A stretch of DNA of 40,080 nucleotides, from positions 1 to 40,080 of the forward strand of contig DATKVG010000206.1 in the NCBI GenBank assembly GCA_035530195.1, written 5' to 3'. Both the position numbers and the translations under genes were made by a program. The stretch comes from JAPLKX01 sp035530195. GTDB lineage: Bacteria; Hydrogenedentota; Hydrogenedentia; Hydrogenedentales; SLHB01. This document shows positions 1 through 8,474 of the stretch, one piece after another (position 1 is the stretch's first letter; each line of letters opens with the position of its first letter). The notes beneath the pieces are model-generated. The model did no database searches. It worked only from the letters and a program-made list of their open reading frames with translations, and was not told where the DNA came from.

Positions 1-997
1 CGTAGTTGTTGTTCCAATCGAGCAGGTAGCTGGGCCGCTGGCCCGCCAGCCGCAACGCGTGCATCGCCACCGCCCCGCACACGTCCACCTCGCACGCCGC
101 CGACCGCAACGACTCGCTCAGCATGCTCATCACCGTGCACGGAACCAGACCAAAGTACTCCTCCATAGCCGTCCAGCACTGGACGGCGATCGTGTCGAGT
201 TCCGATTCGGCCATCCACCGGTCAATGACGATCCCCAGTTTGGCCATGGCCAGCAACGCCGTTTCGGGAACGCCGCCGGTCTTCGTATAGGCGCGCATCT
301 TCGCGAGGTGGTCTTTGACCTCGGCCGACTTCGGGTCGAGCGCGTCCGAACGGCCGAACGCGTCCGACAGGTCGAGTGTCTCGACGCTGATGCCGGATTC
401 CTCGAGCAGTTTCTCGCTGAACCGCACCGTGTTGAATGCCGCCGGCCGCGCCCCGAGAGCGCCGACCCGGCACCGCCGAAGCCCGCCAACCACCCGGCAC
501 ACCGCCGCAAACCAGTGGAGTTCCTGTTCAAACGCCGGTTGCGCCGGGTCCATCGTGTGGAGCGCCGTCAGGCTGAACGGGATGTTGTACTGCACAAAGT
601 TGTTGCACGCGCTCATCTTCCCGCAAAACGAATCGCGCCGGTTCTGGAGGTCCATCCGCGCCGGGTCGTCTTGCCACGCATGCACCAGCACCGGAACATC
701 CAGCCCCGCCAGTTTCACCGTGTCTGCGATACCGCGCTCATCGCCGAAGTTGGGCAGTGTCGCGATGATCCCGTCAATCTCGCCCCGGTGCTCCGCAAAC
801 AGGCCCGCGCACTTCTTCGCCTCCTGCCACGTCTCGACGGACCCGCACTTCGTGTCCGTTTCGCCCAGGATAACGCTCGCATACCCCAGCCGGGCCAGCA
901 GCCTCGAGAAATACTCATGGCCCGCCCGCGCCAACTCGTCCGGAAAGAACCCCCGGTTCCCTACAATCACCCCAAAACACGTCCGCCCGTTAATCAT
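1..997 (-). CDS. L-fucose/L-arabinose isomerase-family protein, C-terminus cut by window edge
   Basis: Reading down from an ATG at 995-997 gives 332 uninterrupted codons to the left edge, so the 3' end is missing. Family members interconvert aldoses and ketoses using a divalent metal. The protein starts MINGRTCFGVIVGNRGFFPD, has the long Rossmann-like N-terminal half of this family, and carries the characteristic late segments AVQCWTAMEEYFG and ACEVDVCGA, whose Glu/Asp residues match the metal/catalytic region. The start is supported by GGGAG a few bases upstream. The protein stands alone, upstream of a repeat-rich spacer. With the alpha-L-fucosidase at 11786-12847 it hints at fucose or related deoxysugar use, but the two are not in one operon. 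Substrate cannot be told from sequence. Family call confident, exact sugar unknown. Confidence 0.85.
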   Translation of the reverse strand, partial: MINGRTCFGVIVGNRGFFPDELARAGHEYFSRLLARLGYASVILGETDTKCGSVETWQEAKKCAGLFAEHRGEIDGIIATLPNFGDERGIADTVKLAGLDVPVLVHAWQDDPARMDLQNRRDSFCGKMSACNNFVQYNIPFSLTALHTMDPAQPAFEQELHWFAAVCRVVGGLRRCRVGALGARPAAFNTVRFSEKLLEESGISVETLDLSDAFGRSDALDPKSAEVKDHLAKMRAYTKTGGVPETALLAMAKLGIVIDRWMAESELDTIAVQCWTAMEEYFGLVPCTVMSMLSESLRSAACEVDVCGAVAMHALRLAGQRPSYLLDWNNNY

Positions 998-1411
998 GTC
1001 GTTTCTCCCGCAAAAAAGGACCAGACCATTCTACAACGTGTCCACCCGAAAAAGCACAAAAACAATTCTGTACAGCACGACCGAATTTTTGCACCTTCCT
1101 GTAGGCTCGGCATCTGTAGGTCCGGAATAATTCCGGACCCACATTCCGCAAAAATTATGTCGTCATATATAGACAGGATAACGTAGGCGCGGTTCTCCGA
1201 CCCGCGCCGTTCAGCCGCTAACCTCCCATCAAAGCTCAAAGCCTCCTCTAAACCTCACACCTCAAAGACGTTCAGTAGTCCGACTTCGCCGATGTCGGCC
1301 GACTTCGCCGAAGTCGACCAGATCCTGCAGGCGAGACGCCCGCACCACAATCACGGCCTTTGTTTCGCAGCCTTGTGGTGCGGGCGTCTCGCCTGCACGC
1401 CCAAACCCATC
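998..1411. repeat. Spacer with three perfect palindromes
   Basis: No convincing gene lies here. It holds three perfect hairpin-forming palindromes. GGTCCGGAAT/ATTCCGGACC (1119-1139) has a 1-base centre. CGACTTCG/CGAAGTCG (1300-1316) has a 1-base centre. A 25-bp arm pair lies at 1326-1350 and 1373-1397 with a 22-base loop, core GCGAGACGCCCGCACC. The last ends 14 bases past the stop of the CHAT gene, so it could act in transcript termination or stabilisation, though no T-run follows. The left arm recurs exactly at 20874-20898. The segment near 1186-1212 (gtaggcgcggttctccgacc) resembles 5916-5946 (gtaggcgccggacgtctcgc). Confidence 0.8.
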
Positions 1412-4400
1412 TTATCCGATCAACTCCAAAATCCGCCGCACCAGCGCCGCATGCTGCTCATCCAATCCCGCCGTCAACGCCTCCGCATCCCTCTCCCCCG
1501 CCCAAATCCGATGCACCGCATCCCGCAAATGCCAACCATGCTCTTCCATCGTGTCAAGCTCCTCTTCGACACGCTTCTTTACGCGCTTGCTTGCTTTGCC
1601 CGTCGCAACAGCGGCTATGGATTTAAGCAGCGGGGCAAAATGGTGCAATATTACTTCGACGCTCGGCAAGCCGTCAGCGTCTATCAAGCCGATCTGCTGC
1701 AACTGCGTGACGACAATGGCTCGTTCCTTATCAGGAAGTGCATCCAAGGCTTCCACGAGTGTTTTTGGATCGTGCTTCTCGATAGCCGCACGCACGGAAG
1801 GCGGCGATCCGGCGAGGGCGGCGTCAAATCTGTTACCGTCCTGAGGACGCCAGGGATTTGCCTCTTTTTCCAAAAGTGCGGCGAGGGCGGTGTCGCCGTC
1901 AGGGTAGGTCTTGGGCAATGAGTTGAAGAGGTCGCGGAAGTGGATGCCCTCAACTTCTTCGACTGTGTCGACTATTTCGTCAAAAGAAGGCGGACGGGCC
2001 GACAAATCTGTCAACACTAGATCAGAGGTCCCGGCGCCAATCTGGAGGCGGATAAGAGCGCCAGCTAACCTATGTGCCAGCCAATCAAGTGCTGGACGGG
2101 CAGTCCCCCTTAAGTAGTGGGACAGGTTACTATGACTAAGGGCGCAACTATCAGGATTTCCTGCTTGATACGCGTACGCGAGTGCAATCTCTTCAAACCT
2201 GCCTGCGCCGGTGGGATGTCCCTCGTTATGTTCCAGATCTGCAAACGCAGAGTAGACCTTGCCAAGTGCCTCGACACTTCGCGCTTGTTCGAACGTAGTT
2301 TGGCACTTTTCCAGCAGCTCACGCGCTTCAGCTAGCCGCCGTAACCGCAGCAGAGGTCCGTAGTCGTTGAACCGTATACACGCAAGCGCAAACTCATCAG
2401 CGCTGCGTTGCACGCGGCACTTGAACATCTCCGAGTTCAGTTCCAATGCCGTTTCCCACTCTTCGAGTCCTAGTGCGGACACGCAGCCTGTGTGAAGAAT
2501 CGCTTCCCGCACATGCCAAGGTTCTACAGTCTCAGAATCAGCCCGCGTCGTCGTCAGGTGTTCCATTTGTTTGCGCTTTTCGTGAACAGTTTCAAGCACC
2601 GTCTGATAGCGTCTCATGGCATTAAGAATTTGCAGTTTTTGACATTCAGTGAGGAGTTGGCTCCAAGGTCCCAAGCCCGCTCTCTCAGAAAGCGCCATCT
2701 TCTTTTCAACCATTGTTAGCGCCTCGGGCAGTCGGCCCCGTGCCATCAACAAGTTAACCAATGCCCCGGTCGCCGCAGCAGCGCCCCGCCATTCGTTCGT
2801 GGCTTCGTAACTGGAGATATTCTCTTCGAGCAGTCTCTCGGCCTCATCGTAACGACTTGCTTGTAGCAGTGTCAGAGCCAGCATGCCTGCGTTCTCTCTA
2901 CCTTCCGACGTTTCTCTTGTTGCTTCGGCAATCCGTCTTAGAAGTGGTAGGCTCCAGAAGAGTATTGCGGGGGAGCTGTCCCTGTAAAGCATCTCTTGCA
3001 GCAGAGTACCAGTTTTGGTCCATTGCGCGGTTCGCATCAGGTAGGGGACACCATTCCGCGCAGCGGCAACCAGAACGCCGCCCGCTCCGTCCATCTCCTT
3101 TTTCGCAGCGTCAAAGTAAAGGCGGATATAGAAGTTGCCTAGCTCCCAGTCGGCAGCATTTGCTATGGCTTGGCTGGGCGCACTGGAGCATCCGGCTTCG
3201 GCGACACCCGGATGGATGAGGAAGATTACGGCATGACCGTGGGACTCGCGAGCAACAAGACCGGAGGCAACCACGGAATCGAGCGCGGATTCTAAGCTGC
3301 CGTCAGGCTCACTCAGTGCGGCCTTTGCCTCGGGGCAATCAGGGGCGGCACGGTTCAAAAAGTCTTGCCAGTTGGCTTGGATGATGCCCAACAGCCGATC
3401 CTCATGTTCGAGTCGGCAGAGGAACCAGAAGGCGAGGCGGGCAGTGGGCGTGAGTGTTGCGACAAGGCCAGTGGTCCAATTTTTGAGGGCCGCGGTGAAA
3501 TCTTTCAATTTCTGATTGGATTCACCCGATTCAAAGAACGCGCCCAGCGGCGCGCCGCCGTCCAGGGCGGCTTGCCGGGCCTTTTCCACCATCTCGTTGA
3601 ACTTGGCGGGATCGGCGGCGAGTTGTTCGGCGAACTCGAGCAGTTTCGGGTGTCCCTGAATGACTTCAAGCGCGTTGCGTATCAGACCAATACGGTCCTC
3701 ACCGCCATCGAGCAGGGCGCGCAGGTTGGGCAGTTCACGCGCCAGCAGCAGGCTTTCGCTCAAACTTAGCGCGGTGATGTTCTCGACCAGCACGTGCGAC
3801 AGGCCGGCGGGGACGCGGCGCGATGTCAACACCGCCCGCGACAAGCCGCCGTGGTCGAGCAGCGCCGACATAAAGTCGCCCCACTTCTCATCCAGCCATT
3901 TGCCCTCGGCCGTCAGCAGGCTTTCCATGTTGTCAATGACGACCAGAATTGCGCTCTTCTCAAACAAGCTTTTCAACCGGGGCACAGTCGCCTCGCGGAA
4001 CCGGCCCGGGTCGTCGACGTTGCCGATGAAGGCTCCGGGAGGTTGTCCAAGCTGGTTTGCCATCGCGTCGAGGCAGTCGAGTAAAGCGTTCTGGATGTCC
4101 TCGCCGTCATCGGGACATTTGAACCAGACAAACCCCTGGAACCGGCCGTTTTCGTGGAGATGCGCGAGTTCGACGGCACAGGCCGTCTTGCCGCCGCCCG
4201 CCATGCCGTGGAACAGCACGCCCGCCTTACCGCTCTCCGGCGCGAGTGCTTGCGACGCCCGCAGCATCGGCCCAACCCGGCCCACAAAATGCTCGGGCGG
4301 CTTCGGAAACGATTGCAGGCCCGTCACGGGCAATTCAAAATCCGGTTTTCCCTTAGGTGGCGCGAACTTCAATTGCCCTGCCGACGCGCCGTACAGCATC

Positions 4401-5548
4401 GGCGTTATGCGTGACAGTGTGGGCGCCGTGTCACCTTTGCCGCTGCGGAGAGACTTGTTTAGCGCTCTCTGGAGAGCTCGGGGGAGCGGCTGCTTGCGAT
4501 CAAGCAGTTCCTGGAAAAGGTCAGAAGTCAGGTCTATGGCAAACTGGTCGCCCACCGGATAGCGCATCGCGAGCACGGCGCAGTCGAGTTCGGACGATAG
4601 TTGCTCGGCCAAGCTGGGCAGGATAGTTGCGCCCGCGGTTGCCGCGCCCGTCCCACCGGCTGGCAAGGCCTCTTCGGGACCACGCGGCAGGTGTAGCGTC
4701 TCCCGCGCTTGCGCGAGCGTCATACCTGCGCCGCTCCAGCATGCGGACAAAATGACCAGCTTGAGCCGCGGCCGGATTGGCGCAAGCAGGCTGCGCAACT
4801 CCCCTCCCGGAATAAGCTGACCTTCGCCCGTTGCATCCTCGAGGAGCAACGCGCCCTGAGTGCCGTGACAGGAGAAATGGACCAGGTCCCAGCCTGGTCC
4901 ATCGTTGACGATTTCCTCCAACGCGGCCAAGGTCGTGCCGTATTGGACAATACGCGTTTCGATGGCGACGCCTTTGGTTGCGCCGATTGTGTGGAGAATA
5001 CGTTGAAACGCCACCCGTTCTTTCCGCAGGTTGAGCGGGGAGACGTCCGTTGGCAGGCTGAACACGCCCAAGACGCGCAGCGGGCCAGCCGATTCCTTTG
5101 GATGTTTCGCGGCTTCTTGGCCCTCGCGTTGCCAGATCAGGCGGGCGCCGGCCTCGGCCAGCGATTTGCCATCGGTCAGCCAAGCCAGTTCAAGCGGTTG
5201 GAGGACAAGATCCCTGGCGCTTTCCGGCACAACCAACCGCACGGGCAGCATCTCTCCGGCTGCATCGAGATGCTCGGTCAGCTTCGCGCGCAGGCCCCCG
5301 AGGACGTGCTCGCCCATCCACCGGCCAACCCGGTCGAGCAGCATCTTCTCATCGGCAATAACGCGATACCTATCAAGATATACTGGCAGGTCACAATACC
5401 CGCGGTAACCGCACTCAGGATCCTTTGGCTGTTCGGCCAAGTCCACTTGATGGCTGGCGATGAAGTTGCCCGCGGCGTCCTTGAGTCTCCAAAGCCAGTG
5501 GTCGGGGTTTTCGTATTCCGACACTTCGAGCCTGAGTTCCGAATCCAT
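1412..5548 (-). CDS. CHAT-domain protease / STAND ATPase / TPR protein (NLR-like)
   Basis: This is a giant multidomain protein. I prefer the ATG at 5546-5548 (1378 aa), preceded by CGAGGGCG. An in-frame ATG at 5614 would add 22 residues but has no ribosome site. Numbered from 5614: a CHAT caspase-like peptidase spans about 175-420, with catalytic His250 in LVHFSCHG and Cys292 in LVILSACWSG, then the YPV..D segment of this family. A STAND/NB-ARC-type ATPase follows, with Walker A GMAGGGKT at 470-477, Walker B ILVVIDN at 556-562 and LTSRR at 596-600. Then come helical TPR-like repeats (about 900-1190) and a unique acidic-helical tail ending ERDAEALTAGLDEQ. In known families such proteins sense a trigger through the repeats, oligomerise and unleash proteolysis, often in anti-phage defence or cell death. 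No gasdermin-like or other obvious substrate gene is adjacent. Role is inference; architecture is clear. Confidence 0.9.
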   Translation of the reverse strand: MDSELRLEVSEYENPDHWLWRLKDAAGNFIASHQVDLAEQPKDPECGYRGYCDLPVYLDRYRVIADEKMLLDRVGRWMGEHVLGGLRAKLTEHLDAAGEMLPVRLVVPESARDLVLQPLELAWLTDGKSLAEAGARLIWQREGQEAAKHPKESAGPLRVLGVFSLPTDVSPLNLRKERVAFQRILHTIGATKGVAIETRIVQYGTTLAALEEIVNDGPGWDLVHFSCHGTQGALLLEDATGEGQLIPGGELRSLLAPIRPRLKLVILSACWSGAGMTLAQARETLHLPRGPEEALPAGGTGAATAGATILPSLAEQLSSELDCAVLAMRYPVGDQFAIDLTSDLFQELLDRKQPLPRALQRALNKSLRSGKGDTAPTLSRITPMLYGASAGQLKFAPPKGKPDFELPVTGLQSFPKPPEHFVGRVGPMLRASQALAPESGKAGVLFHGMAGGGKTACAVELAHLHENGRFQGFVWFKCPDDGEDIQNALLDCLDAMANQLGQPPGAFIGNVDDPGRFREATVPRLKSLFEKSAILVVIDNMESLLTAEGKWLDEKWGDFMSALLDHGGLSRAVLTSRRVPAGLSHVLVENITALSLSESLLLARELPNLRALLDGGEDRIGLIRNALEVIQGHPKLLEFAEQLAADPAKFNEMVEKARQAALDGGAPLGAFFESGESNQKLKDFTAALKNWTTGLVATLTPTARLAFWFLCRLEHEDRLLGIIQANWQDFLNRAAPDCPEAKAALSEPDGSLESALDSVVASGLVARESHGHAVIFLIHPGVAEAGCSSAPSQAIANAADWELGNFYIRLYFDAAKKEMDGAGGVLVAAARNGVPYLMRTAQWTKTGTLLQEMLYRDSSPAILFWSLPLLRRIAEATRETSEGRENAGMLALTLLQASRYDEAERLLEENISSYEATNEWRGAAAATGALVNLLMARGRLPEALTMVEKKMALSERAGLGPWSQLLTECQKLQILNAMRRYQTVLETVHEKRKQMEHLTTTRADSETVEPWHVREAILHTGCVSALGLEEWETALELNSEMFKCRVQRSADEFALACIRFNDYGPLLRLRRLAEARELLEKCQTTFEQARSVEALGKVYSAFADLEHNEGHPTGAGRFEEIALAYAYQAGNPDSCALSHSNLSHYLRGTARPALDWLAHRLAGALIRLQIGAGTSDLVLTDLSARPPSFDEIVDTVEEVEGIHFRDLFNSLPKTYPDGDTALAALLEKEANPWRPQDGNRFDAALAGSPPSVRAAIEKHDPKTLVEALDALPDKERAIVVTQLQQIGLIDADGLPSVEVILHHFAPLLKSIAAVATGKASKRVKKRVEEELDTMEEHGWHLRDAVHRIWAGERDAEALTAGLDEQHAALVRRILELIG

Positions 5549-6086
5549 ATCGCGCCCTCGGTGACACTCAAATAGCTTGCCCAGTGATGCAACAGCATAG
5601 AGAATGATGTCCACATAAGCAAGGAAAGCACTGGGCTGTGGCGGGAATAAAGAAAAAAAGGACAGCCCCCACGTACTGCAGGGGACATCCCAACATAGCG
5701 CCTGTTTTCATCCGCGCCGTTCAAGCCCAAAAAATTCTTTGTTGCGCCCTTTGTGCCTTTTGTGGCCGCAGATTTCTTGCTTTTAGTTTTATGCGCGGCC
5801 ACACTGTCAACTGAACCACCCTTGTTCCACAAAACTCAACGTGTTTCCCCTCGCTCACTCACCCCAAAAACAGCACCAACTCGAGCTATATATAATGGAG
5901 GCAGTTGAAGTGAAGTAGGCGCCGGACGTCTCGCCCGCGCCGTCAACGGTATAGGCATTGTTTGAAGCGCTGCCATCGGGAGGGACACGGCGCCGTGTTC
6001 AGGGAAAAGTGGAGGTTTCTTGACTATGAGGAGTAGCCGTGGTTGGAGACGGCGCGGGTTGGAATTCGCGGCTGAGAAGCCGGCGT
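5549..6086. other. Spacer upstream of the CHAT gene and downstream of the Mla operon
   Basis: I see no believable gene; apparent reading frames have no domain or ribosome-site support. The stretch contains poly-A (5650-5659), a GCCCCC...GGGGAC imperfect palindrome around 5664-5690, and a segment at 5916-5946 resembling 1186-1212. It should hold the promoter of the leftward CHAT gene, but I could not assign a confident -35/-10 pair. A tatataat string at 5887-5894 reads on the plus strand and has no downstream plus-strand gene. Confidence 0.5.
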
Positions 6087-6674
6087 CTATGGTTGCGGCA
6101 GTTTTGCGCCTGCGATGGCGGTGGCGGCTTGTGTGGCGATGTTGGCGACGGCCTGGCTCATGGCTTCTGGGAGGGCGGCGACGTCGTTTTTGGCGAGGGG
6201 CACCGAGGCGGCCAGGGTGTCGGACCAGACGGCTTCGGGTTCTAGCGCGGGCCGGAGGCTAAGGCTGAGTTCGACGTTGGCGTTCCATGTGTTGCCGGTC
6301 CTGTCGAGGTCGAACTTACGCAACTGGCCGGTGAGCAGGAGGTTAGGCCGTGCCATGAGTGCGGCGAGCCCGGCGTCCTGGAACGCGCGGGTGGCGGTGA
6401 TGGCGTCGATGAGTGCCCGGGTGACGATATCGCGGGGCAGTTCGGCCCACTCGTATTTCTCGTATGCGCCGAGCACGAGCCCTTTGTCGCGGTATGCGAC
6501 GGGCTGGCGGTACGGCCGTCCGTATTCGAGCGGCCGGACGCCGAGCGTCAGGTTTGTTGGTGTGGCCGCGGGGACGTTGATCTCCGGCTCGACGGCGAAC
6601 GACGTGACGGGCTGGTAGGCGGGCGTGGCGCATCCGGCGGCGATCAGCAGCGCGATGATCGAGATTCGGTACAT
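6087..6674 (-). CDS. ABC-type transport auxiliary lipoprotein (PqiC/MlaD-partner type)
   Basis: This is a 195-aa lipoprotein. A short hydrophobic leader ends in a lipobox, LLIAAGC, with Cys15 the lipidated residue. The body matches the ABC-transport auxiliary lipoprotein family (PF03886): about 45-90 a strand-rich region, then AELPRDIVTRALIDAITATRAFQDAG and a C-terminal strand/helix ending. Such proteins attach to the outer membrane or periplasmic face and work with MCE-protein lipid transporters. It lies 3 bp after the mlaD-like stop and its GGGAG ribosome site sits inside the end of that gene, so it is the last gene of the ligA-mla unit. Confident on family and operon; which lipid is moved is unknown. 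Confidence 0.85.
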   Translation of the reverse strand: MYRISIIALLIAAGCATPAYQPVTSFAVEPEINVPAATPTNLTLGVRPLEYGRPYRQPVAYRDKGLVLGAYEKYEWAELPRDIVTRALIDAITATRAFQDAGLAALMARPNLLLTGQLRKFDLDRTGNTWNANVELSLSLRPALEPEAVWSDTLAASVPLAKNDVAALPEAMSQAVANIATQAATAIAGAKLPQP

Positions 6675-6677
6675 GTA

Positions 6678-7643
6678 TCAGTCTCCCTTTGGGCGGCCCT
6701 TGCCGCGGATCACCGAGGACGGGTCTTGCAGCAGGTAATCGGCCAGGTCTTTTATGGAATTGAGCGCTTCATTGAGCGCCTGCATGGTCTCGCGGAGGTT
6801 GAGTTGGATGTTTTGGATGCTGTTCGCGGCGCCTTCGCCGGTCTTTTCGACCGCGCCGGCTGTTTCCTGTAGGCGCTCGGCGAGTTCGTCGATACTATCG
6901 AGCGCGTTGTTGAGCGTGGTGTTGGTTGTGCCGAGATCGAGCGCCTGGATCTGCTTCTCGAGCGCCTGGACGGTCTCGTTGGTGTCGGCGACGAGATCGT
7001 CGATGCTCTTGATGAGTTCGCGGAAGTCGGCGATCCCGCCATCGGCGTTGTCGGCCAGTTCTTGTATGAATTCGGTGGCCTTGTCGGCGAACTCCTGGGC
7101 TTTTTCCATGAAGTCGGATGCGCTGTCGACGAGGCCTTGTACTTCGCCTTCATCGACATCGCCCAGGATAGTGTTAATCTTATCTACAGCCTCGTTGACA
7201 CCGTCCAGCAGTTTTTCGATCTGCGAGCTGACCGTCTCGACCAGCGACGGCGTGCTCGGGATTTCGAAGTCGGGGGGCAGCATCGGCAACAACGGGTCGC
7301 CACCCTCCAGGCCGATGGCCAGCGTGCCCGTGGCGAGACTGTACAACACCAGCTTGGCCTTGACGCCGGGCCGCAGCGTCACCTTGGCCAGGATAATTTC
7401 CATATCGACGTGGGCCGTGTACCCGTCGGTGACGACGATGTTGCTGACCCTGCCGACGGGCACGCCAAGGTACGTGACGACGGAGTTGGTGCCCAGCCCG
7501 AGCACGGACTCGTGGAACTCGCTCCAGTAGTTGACCTTGGGCTCGTGGCGGTAGCCCGAAATCAGCAGGACGCCGCCCGCGATCAGAAGGATGCAGATGA
7601 CCAGAAACAACCCTACTTTAGCTTTTTGCTTTCGCGTTGCCAC
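6678..7643 (-). CDS. mlaD: MlaD-like MCE-domain substrate-binding protein
   Basis: This is a 321-aa protein starting at a GTG (7641-7643) preceded by CAGGGGAAC. One membrane segment (about 9-29) anchors it to the inner membrane. An MCE domain follows at about 36-115, with the typical GLGTNSVVTYLGVPVGRV stretch. The C-terminal two thirds (about 130-310) is a long amphipathic helical region rich in heptads and Asp/Glu, as in longer MCE proteins that form periplasmic tubes or needles. Family members bind phospholipid between the membranes and pair with a MlaE permease and MlaF ATPase, both encoded immediately upstream. It is longer than E. coli MlaD (about 180 aa) because of this tail, closer to plant TGD2 or other long MCE proteins in layout. 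Confidence 0.9.
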   Translation of the reverse strand: MATRKQKAKVGLFLVICILLIAGGVLLISGYRHEPKVNYWSEFHESVLGLGTNSVVTYLGVPVGRVSNIVVTDGYTAHVDMEIILAKVTLRPGVKAKLVLYSLATGTLAIGLEGGDPLLPMLPPDFEIPSTPSLVETVSSQIEKLLDGVNEAVDKINTILGDVDEGEVQGLVDSASDFMEKAQEFADKATEFIQELADNADGGIADFRELIKSIDDLVADTNETVQALEKQIQALDLGTTNTTLNNALDSIDELAERLQETAGAVEKTGEGAANSIQNIQLNLRETMQALNEALNSIKDLADYLLQDPSSVIRGKGRPKGD

Positions 7644-7667
7644 CGCTGTTCCCCTGGCGTGTTTTCA

Positions 7668-8471
7668 TTACACGATGTTCCGTTGGATGATGTATTCGTC
7701 CGGGCGGCGCTCAAAAAACTGGCGCACCCGCTCGTTCTGGTTTTTTTCGGCTTCCTCGACGGTGCCGGTGAAAATGACTTTGCCCCGGTCGAGCATCAGG
7801 ATCCGGTCGGCGACGAGCCGGATCGAATCGAGCTCGTGCGTGACGATGATGAACGTGATGCCCAGCAGCTTGCGAAGGTCGAGCACAAGTTCGTCGACGC
7901 CGGCGGCCGTGATCGGGTCAAGCCCGGCGGACGGCTCGTCGAAAAACACGACGGGCGGTTCGAGCGCAATGGCCCGGGCGAGGCCGGCCCGTTTGCGCAT
8001 CCCGCCCGACAACTCTTCGGGCATGAGGTTCTCGGCGGCGGCCAGCCCAACCAGGCTGAGCTTCATCCGAACGATGGCCGCGATAAGGACCTCGTCGACC
8101 TCGCCGTACTCGCGCAGAGGGAGCGCGACGTTATCGCCGACCGTCATGGAGTTGATCAGCCCGCTGGACTGGAACGCGATGCCCATTTTGCGCAACATCC
8201 GGGCGAGCTGTTCCTCGTCCATCTGGGCGATGTTGACGCCGTTGTAAAGGACCTCGCCGGCCACCGGTTTCAGCAGGCCGCACATATGCTTGAGCAGGGT
8301 GGTTTTGCCGGACCCGCTCGCGCCGATGATGACGAACACCTCGCCGGCAAATACCTGGCAGGCCACCCCGTCGAGCACGCGGGTGTTGCCGTACTGGGCG
8401 ACGAGGTCGCGTACCTCGTAGATTACGCGGCCGGGTTCGAGGTTATTTTGCCGTTGCGCCGTGTTGGTCAT
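7668..8471 (-). CDS. mlaF: MlaF-like ABC transporter ATP-binding protein
   Basis: This is a 267-aa cytoplasmic ATPase energising the lipid transporter. Walker A is GASGSGKTT (50-58), the Q-loop lies at QSSGLINSMTV (101-111), the ABC signature LSGGM at 154-158, Walker B VVFFDEP at 174-180 with the D-loop SAGLD just after, and the switch His in IVTHELDS. The LSGGM.KRAGLARA signature and SSGLI after the Q-loop are typical of the MlaF/Ttg2A/TGD3 branch. It lies 3 bp downstream of the mlaE-like stop and 24 bp upstream of mlaD. Full length, all catalytic motifs intact. Confidence 0.93.
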   Translation of the reverse strand: MTNTAQRQNNLEPGRVIYEVRDLVAQYGNTRVLDGVACQVFAGEVFVIIGASGSGKTTLLKHMCGLLKPVAGEVLYNGVNIAQMDEEQLARMLRKMGIAFQSSGLINSMTVGDNVALPLREYGEVDEVLIAAIVRMKLSLVGLAAAENLMPEELSGGMRKRAGLARAIALEPPVVFFDEPSAGLDPITAAGVDELVLDLRKLLGITFIIVTHELDSIRLVADRILMLDRGKVIFTGTVEEAEKNQNERVRQFFERRPDEYIIQRNIV

Positions 8472-8474
8472 TCC

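Noticed and set aside
59..1186. Long plus-strand frames opposite the isomerase-family gene
   Set aside because: Arg/His/Pro-rich shadow of the minus-strand gene with no domain; the minus frame gives a recognisable protein.
994..1239. 81-codon minus-strand ORF overlapping the isomerase-family start
   Set aside because: No ribosome site or domain, and it crosses the palindrome at 1119-1139.
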